A DNA stretch of 13,999 nt, from positions 1 to 13,999 of the forward strand of contig CAZPZZ010000110.1 of NCBI GenBank assembly GCA_964591245.1, given 5' to 3'. Shown in pieces: positions 11,989 to 13,999 of the stretch. A program made the translations under genes and the position numbers. How positions within the stretch are numbered: position 1 is the first letter of the stretch; every line of letters starts with the position of its first letter. Source of the DNA: CAZPZZ01 sp964591245. GTDB lineage: Bacteria; Acidobacteriota; Vicinamibacteria; Vicinamibacterales; UBA8438. A model generated the notes under the pieces. It made no database searches. It was not told the DNA's origin and saw only the letters and a program-made list of their open reading frames with translations.

Positions 11989-13999
11989 ATGGCTCACGAC
12001 TGTATCGAGGTGCGGGGCGCCCGCGTCCACAATCTCAAGAGTATCGACGTCAGTTTGCCACGCGACGGTCTGGTGGTGGTGACAGGATTGTCAGGTTCTG
12101 GCAAGTCATCGCTCGCCTTCGACACGATCTATGCGGAAGGTCAGCGCCGCTACGTAGAGTCCCTGTCTGCGTATGCACGTCAGTTTCTCGAGCAGGTTGA
12201 GAAACCGGATGTCGATCTAATAAACGGTCTGTCACCGGCAATTGCGATCGAGCAAAAGACCACTGGATCCAACCCCCGATCGACGGTTGGTACTGTCACC
12301 GAAATATACGATTACCTCCGTTTGTTGTTCGCGAATATCGGTGTTCCGCATTGTCCGGACTGTGACAGTCCGATCACGCGGCAATCAGTTGATCGCATCA
12401 TCGAGATGGTGGTGTGCGATCCCGCGGATGAGCGAGTCAACGTCCTGGCCCCGATCGTGCGCGGGAGAAAGGGGGAATTCAAGCGGGACTTGGCGGCGCT
12501 TCGGGCCAAGGGCTTCACGAAGGTTCGGGTGGATGGTCACGTCCGGTCGTTGGATGAGGACCTGAATTTAGAGCGGCGACGCAATCACGACCTTGAAGTG
12601 TTCGTGGATCGGCTCGTGATTCGGGCTGGCGTGGAGCGCCGTCTACGTAACGCCATCGAGTTGGCCCTGAGCCTTGCCGACGATGTCGTCATCATCAACA
12701 CTTTGGGTGGTGGAGATCGGTTGTTCTCGCGGAGATTGGCGTGCGTGCGGTGCGGGTTGAGTATGCCTGAGCTCACCCCGAGGGTCTTTTCATTCAATTC
12801 TCCGCAAGGGGCCTGTGAGGCCTGCCAGGGTCTCGGGGCGGTGGATGACTTTGATCCGTCGCGCATCGTCCCTGACGGCTCAAAGTCCTTGCAGGACGGT
12901 GCGATTTCTCCTTGGGGTGCAGGCGATCAGAAGCTCGTTCGAGAGGCCCTTGACAGCCTGTCTCAGTACTTCGGGATCAACCTCGACACGCCATTCGATG
13001 AGCTTCCGAAGAAGCAGCGCCAGACGCTCTTGTATGGTCCGCCGGTGTCGAAACGGCGAAGTACTGGCGCCGGCGGGGGGGCTGCATTGCGACGGGGGGC
13101 TCGAAAGGCTCCGTATGGTCGTGATTTCGAGGGGGTGGTGCCGAACCTGCGACGGCGCTACCAGTCTGGCGCATGGGTGCAGCAGGAACAACTCGAGCCC
13201 TTACGCTCCCTCCAGACCTGTGCGGCGTGCGAGGGTGAGAGGCTGCGGCCGGAGAGTCGGGCGGTTCGGTTCAAGGGGCGAACGATTGCGGAGTTGACGC
13301 AACTTCCGCTGGCCGAGGTTGTGCACGTTCTGAATGCCGTCGATTTGACAGAGCGAGAAATGCTCGTTGCCGGGCGTGTCCTCCGCGAGATTCGTGACCG
13401 ACTGGGATTTCTCAACGACGTTGGGGTGGGGTATCTGACGTTGGCTCGGAGCGCGGCGAGTATTTCCGGGGGGGAGGGCCAGCGGATTCGGCTGGCCACG
13501 CAGATTGGCTCGAACCTGCGTGGAGTACTTTATGTGCTGGATGAGCCATCGATTGGCCTACATCAGCGTGATAACCGATTACTTCTCAAAACGCTGGCAA
13601 GGTTACGGGACCTTGGAAATACCGTGATTGTTGTCGAGCATGACGAGGAGACAATTCGTGCGGCGGACTACCTGGTTGACCTGGGCCTTGGTGCAGGAGC
13701 CCATGGCGGAGAGGTTATTTTTCAGGGAGTGCCTGGCGAACTGTTAACCAGCGCCCATCCTTCGGTCACCGGGCAGTATCTACGTGGCGAGCGTGTGATT
13801 TCTCCACCGGCGGTTCGGCGGACACCGTCGAAGAGTGAACTCGTCATCCGCGGAGCCCGCGCGAACAATCTGAAGAATATCGACGTTACGATTTCCCTGG
13901 GTTTGCTGACTGCGGTCACTGGTGTGAGTGGCTCAGGCAAGTCGACGTTGGTGAATGAAATTCTCTATCGCTCGTTGGCGCGAGACCTTCATCGTGCCT
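11989..13999 (+). CDS. uvrA: UvrABC system protein A, 3' part cut by window edge
   Basis: The frame is open from the ATG at 11989 to the window end, about 670 residues of a protein that is about 940 long in E. coli. UvrA is the damage-sensing ATPase of nucleotide excision repair; as a dimer it loads UvrB at lesions. Visible in order: Walker A GLSGSGKSS (33-41) followed by LAFDTIYAEGQRRYVESLSA; the zinc-finger Cys pairs C252/C255 and C276/C279 around LTPRVFSFNSPQGA; ABC signature ISGGEGQRIRLATQIGS (492-508); Walker B VLYVLDEPSIGLHQRDN (513 onward); and the second Walker A GVSGSGKST (645-653). The second signature, Walker B and C-terminal zinc module lie beyond the edge. The reading frame shows no break. 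The start lies 22 bases after the propeller gene, with only a weak ribosome site. Confidence 0.97.
   Translation, partial: MAHDCIEVRGARVHNLKSIDVSLPRDGLVVVTGLSGSGKSSLAFDTIYAEGQRRYVESLSAYARQFLEQVEKPDVDLINGLSPAIAIEQKTTGSNPRSTVGTVTEIYDYLRLLFANIGVPHCPDCDSPITRQSVDRIIEMVVCDPADERVNVLAPIVRGRKGEFKRDLAALRAKGFTKVRVDGHVRSLDEDLNLERRRNHDLEVFVDRLVIRAGVERRLRNAIELALSLADDVVIINTLGGGDRLFSRRLACVRCGLSMPELTPRVFSFNSPQGACEACQGLGAVDDFDPSRIVPDGSKSLQDGAISPWGAGDQKLVREALDSLSQYFGINLDTPFDELPKKQRQTLLYGPPVSKRRSTGAGGGAALRRGARKAPYGRDFEGVVPNLRRRYQSGAWVQQEQLEPLRSLQTCAACEGERLRPESRAVRFKGRTIAELTQLPLAEVVHVLNAVDLTEREMLVAGRVLREIRDRLGFLNDVGVGYLTLARSAASISGGEGQRIRLATQIGSNLRGVLYVLDEPSIGLHQRDNRLLLKTLARLRDLGNTVIVVEHDEETIRAADYLVDLGLGAGAHGGEVIFQGVPGELLTSAHPSVTGQYLRGERVISPPAVRRTPSKSELVIRGARANNLKNIDVTISLGLLTAVTGVSGSGKSTLVNEILYRSLARDLHRA

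Noticed and set aside
1..13999. Mobile elements, CRISPR arrays, tRNA or rRNA genes, toxin-antitoxin pairs or a dedicated defence system
   Set aside because: No regular spaced repeats, transposase or integrase motifs, tRNA T-loop signatures or rRNA sequence were seen; the lone HNH gene has no partner that would make a known defence cassette.

Overview
The window looks like a chromosomal stretch from a GC-rich, Gram-negative-type (diderm) bacterium. It carries housekeeping genes (apaG, aat, uvrA), three proteins with lipoprotein signal peptides, and several secreted or envelope hydrolases. The mix of M28, M48, NlpC/P60 and amidase-signature proteins, plus a TIG/propeller protein beside uvrA, would suit an Acidobacteriota-like genome. 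That placement is inference from gene content only; there is no rRNA or other marker here to confirm it. No insertion sequence, prophage, CRISPR array, rRNA or tRNA was seen.

Layout, left to right. A partial apaG (minus) diverges from aat (plus). aat converges on a secreted M28 zinc aminopeptidase (minus, about 1.0-2.7 kb). That gene diverges from a lipoprotein amidase (plus, 2.8-4.8 kb) with an extra C-terminal CHRD-type domain. The amidase converges, with a 40-base gap, on an AbgT-family transporter (minus, 4.8-6.4 kb). Next comes an unusually long non-coding or poorly coding gap (about 6.36-7.23 kb) with an AT-rich island and several inverted repeats. It is followed on the plus strand by a DapA-superfamily aldolase that most resembles 4-hydroxy-2-oxoglutarate aldolase, and by an M48 metalloprotease lipoprotein. 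The M48 gene overlaps, tail to tail, a minus-strand NlpC/P60 lipoprotein. From 10.3 kb onward three plus-strand genes follow: a small HNH nuclease with a near-consensus promoter, a cytosolic-looking TIG plus six-bladed propeller protein, and uvrA, which runs off the right edge.

How the genes may work together (inference). The left-centre part encodes exported peptide/amide hydrolysis (M28 peptidase, amidase) next to an inner-membrane AbgT transporter, which would suit nutrient scavenging or drug export. The M48 and NlpC/P60 lipoproteins point to envelope quality control and peptidoglycan turnover. The right end is a DNA-metabolism neighbourhood. I did not find a convincing new multi-gene system. 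The items most worth a second look are the amidase-CHRD fusion, the structured 6.4-7.2 kb gap, and the uvrA-linked TIG/propeller gene.
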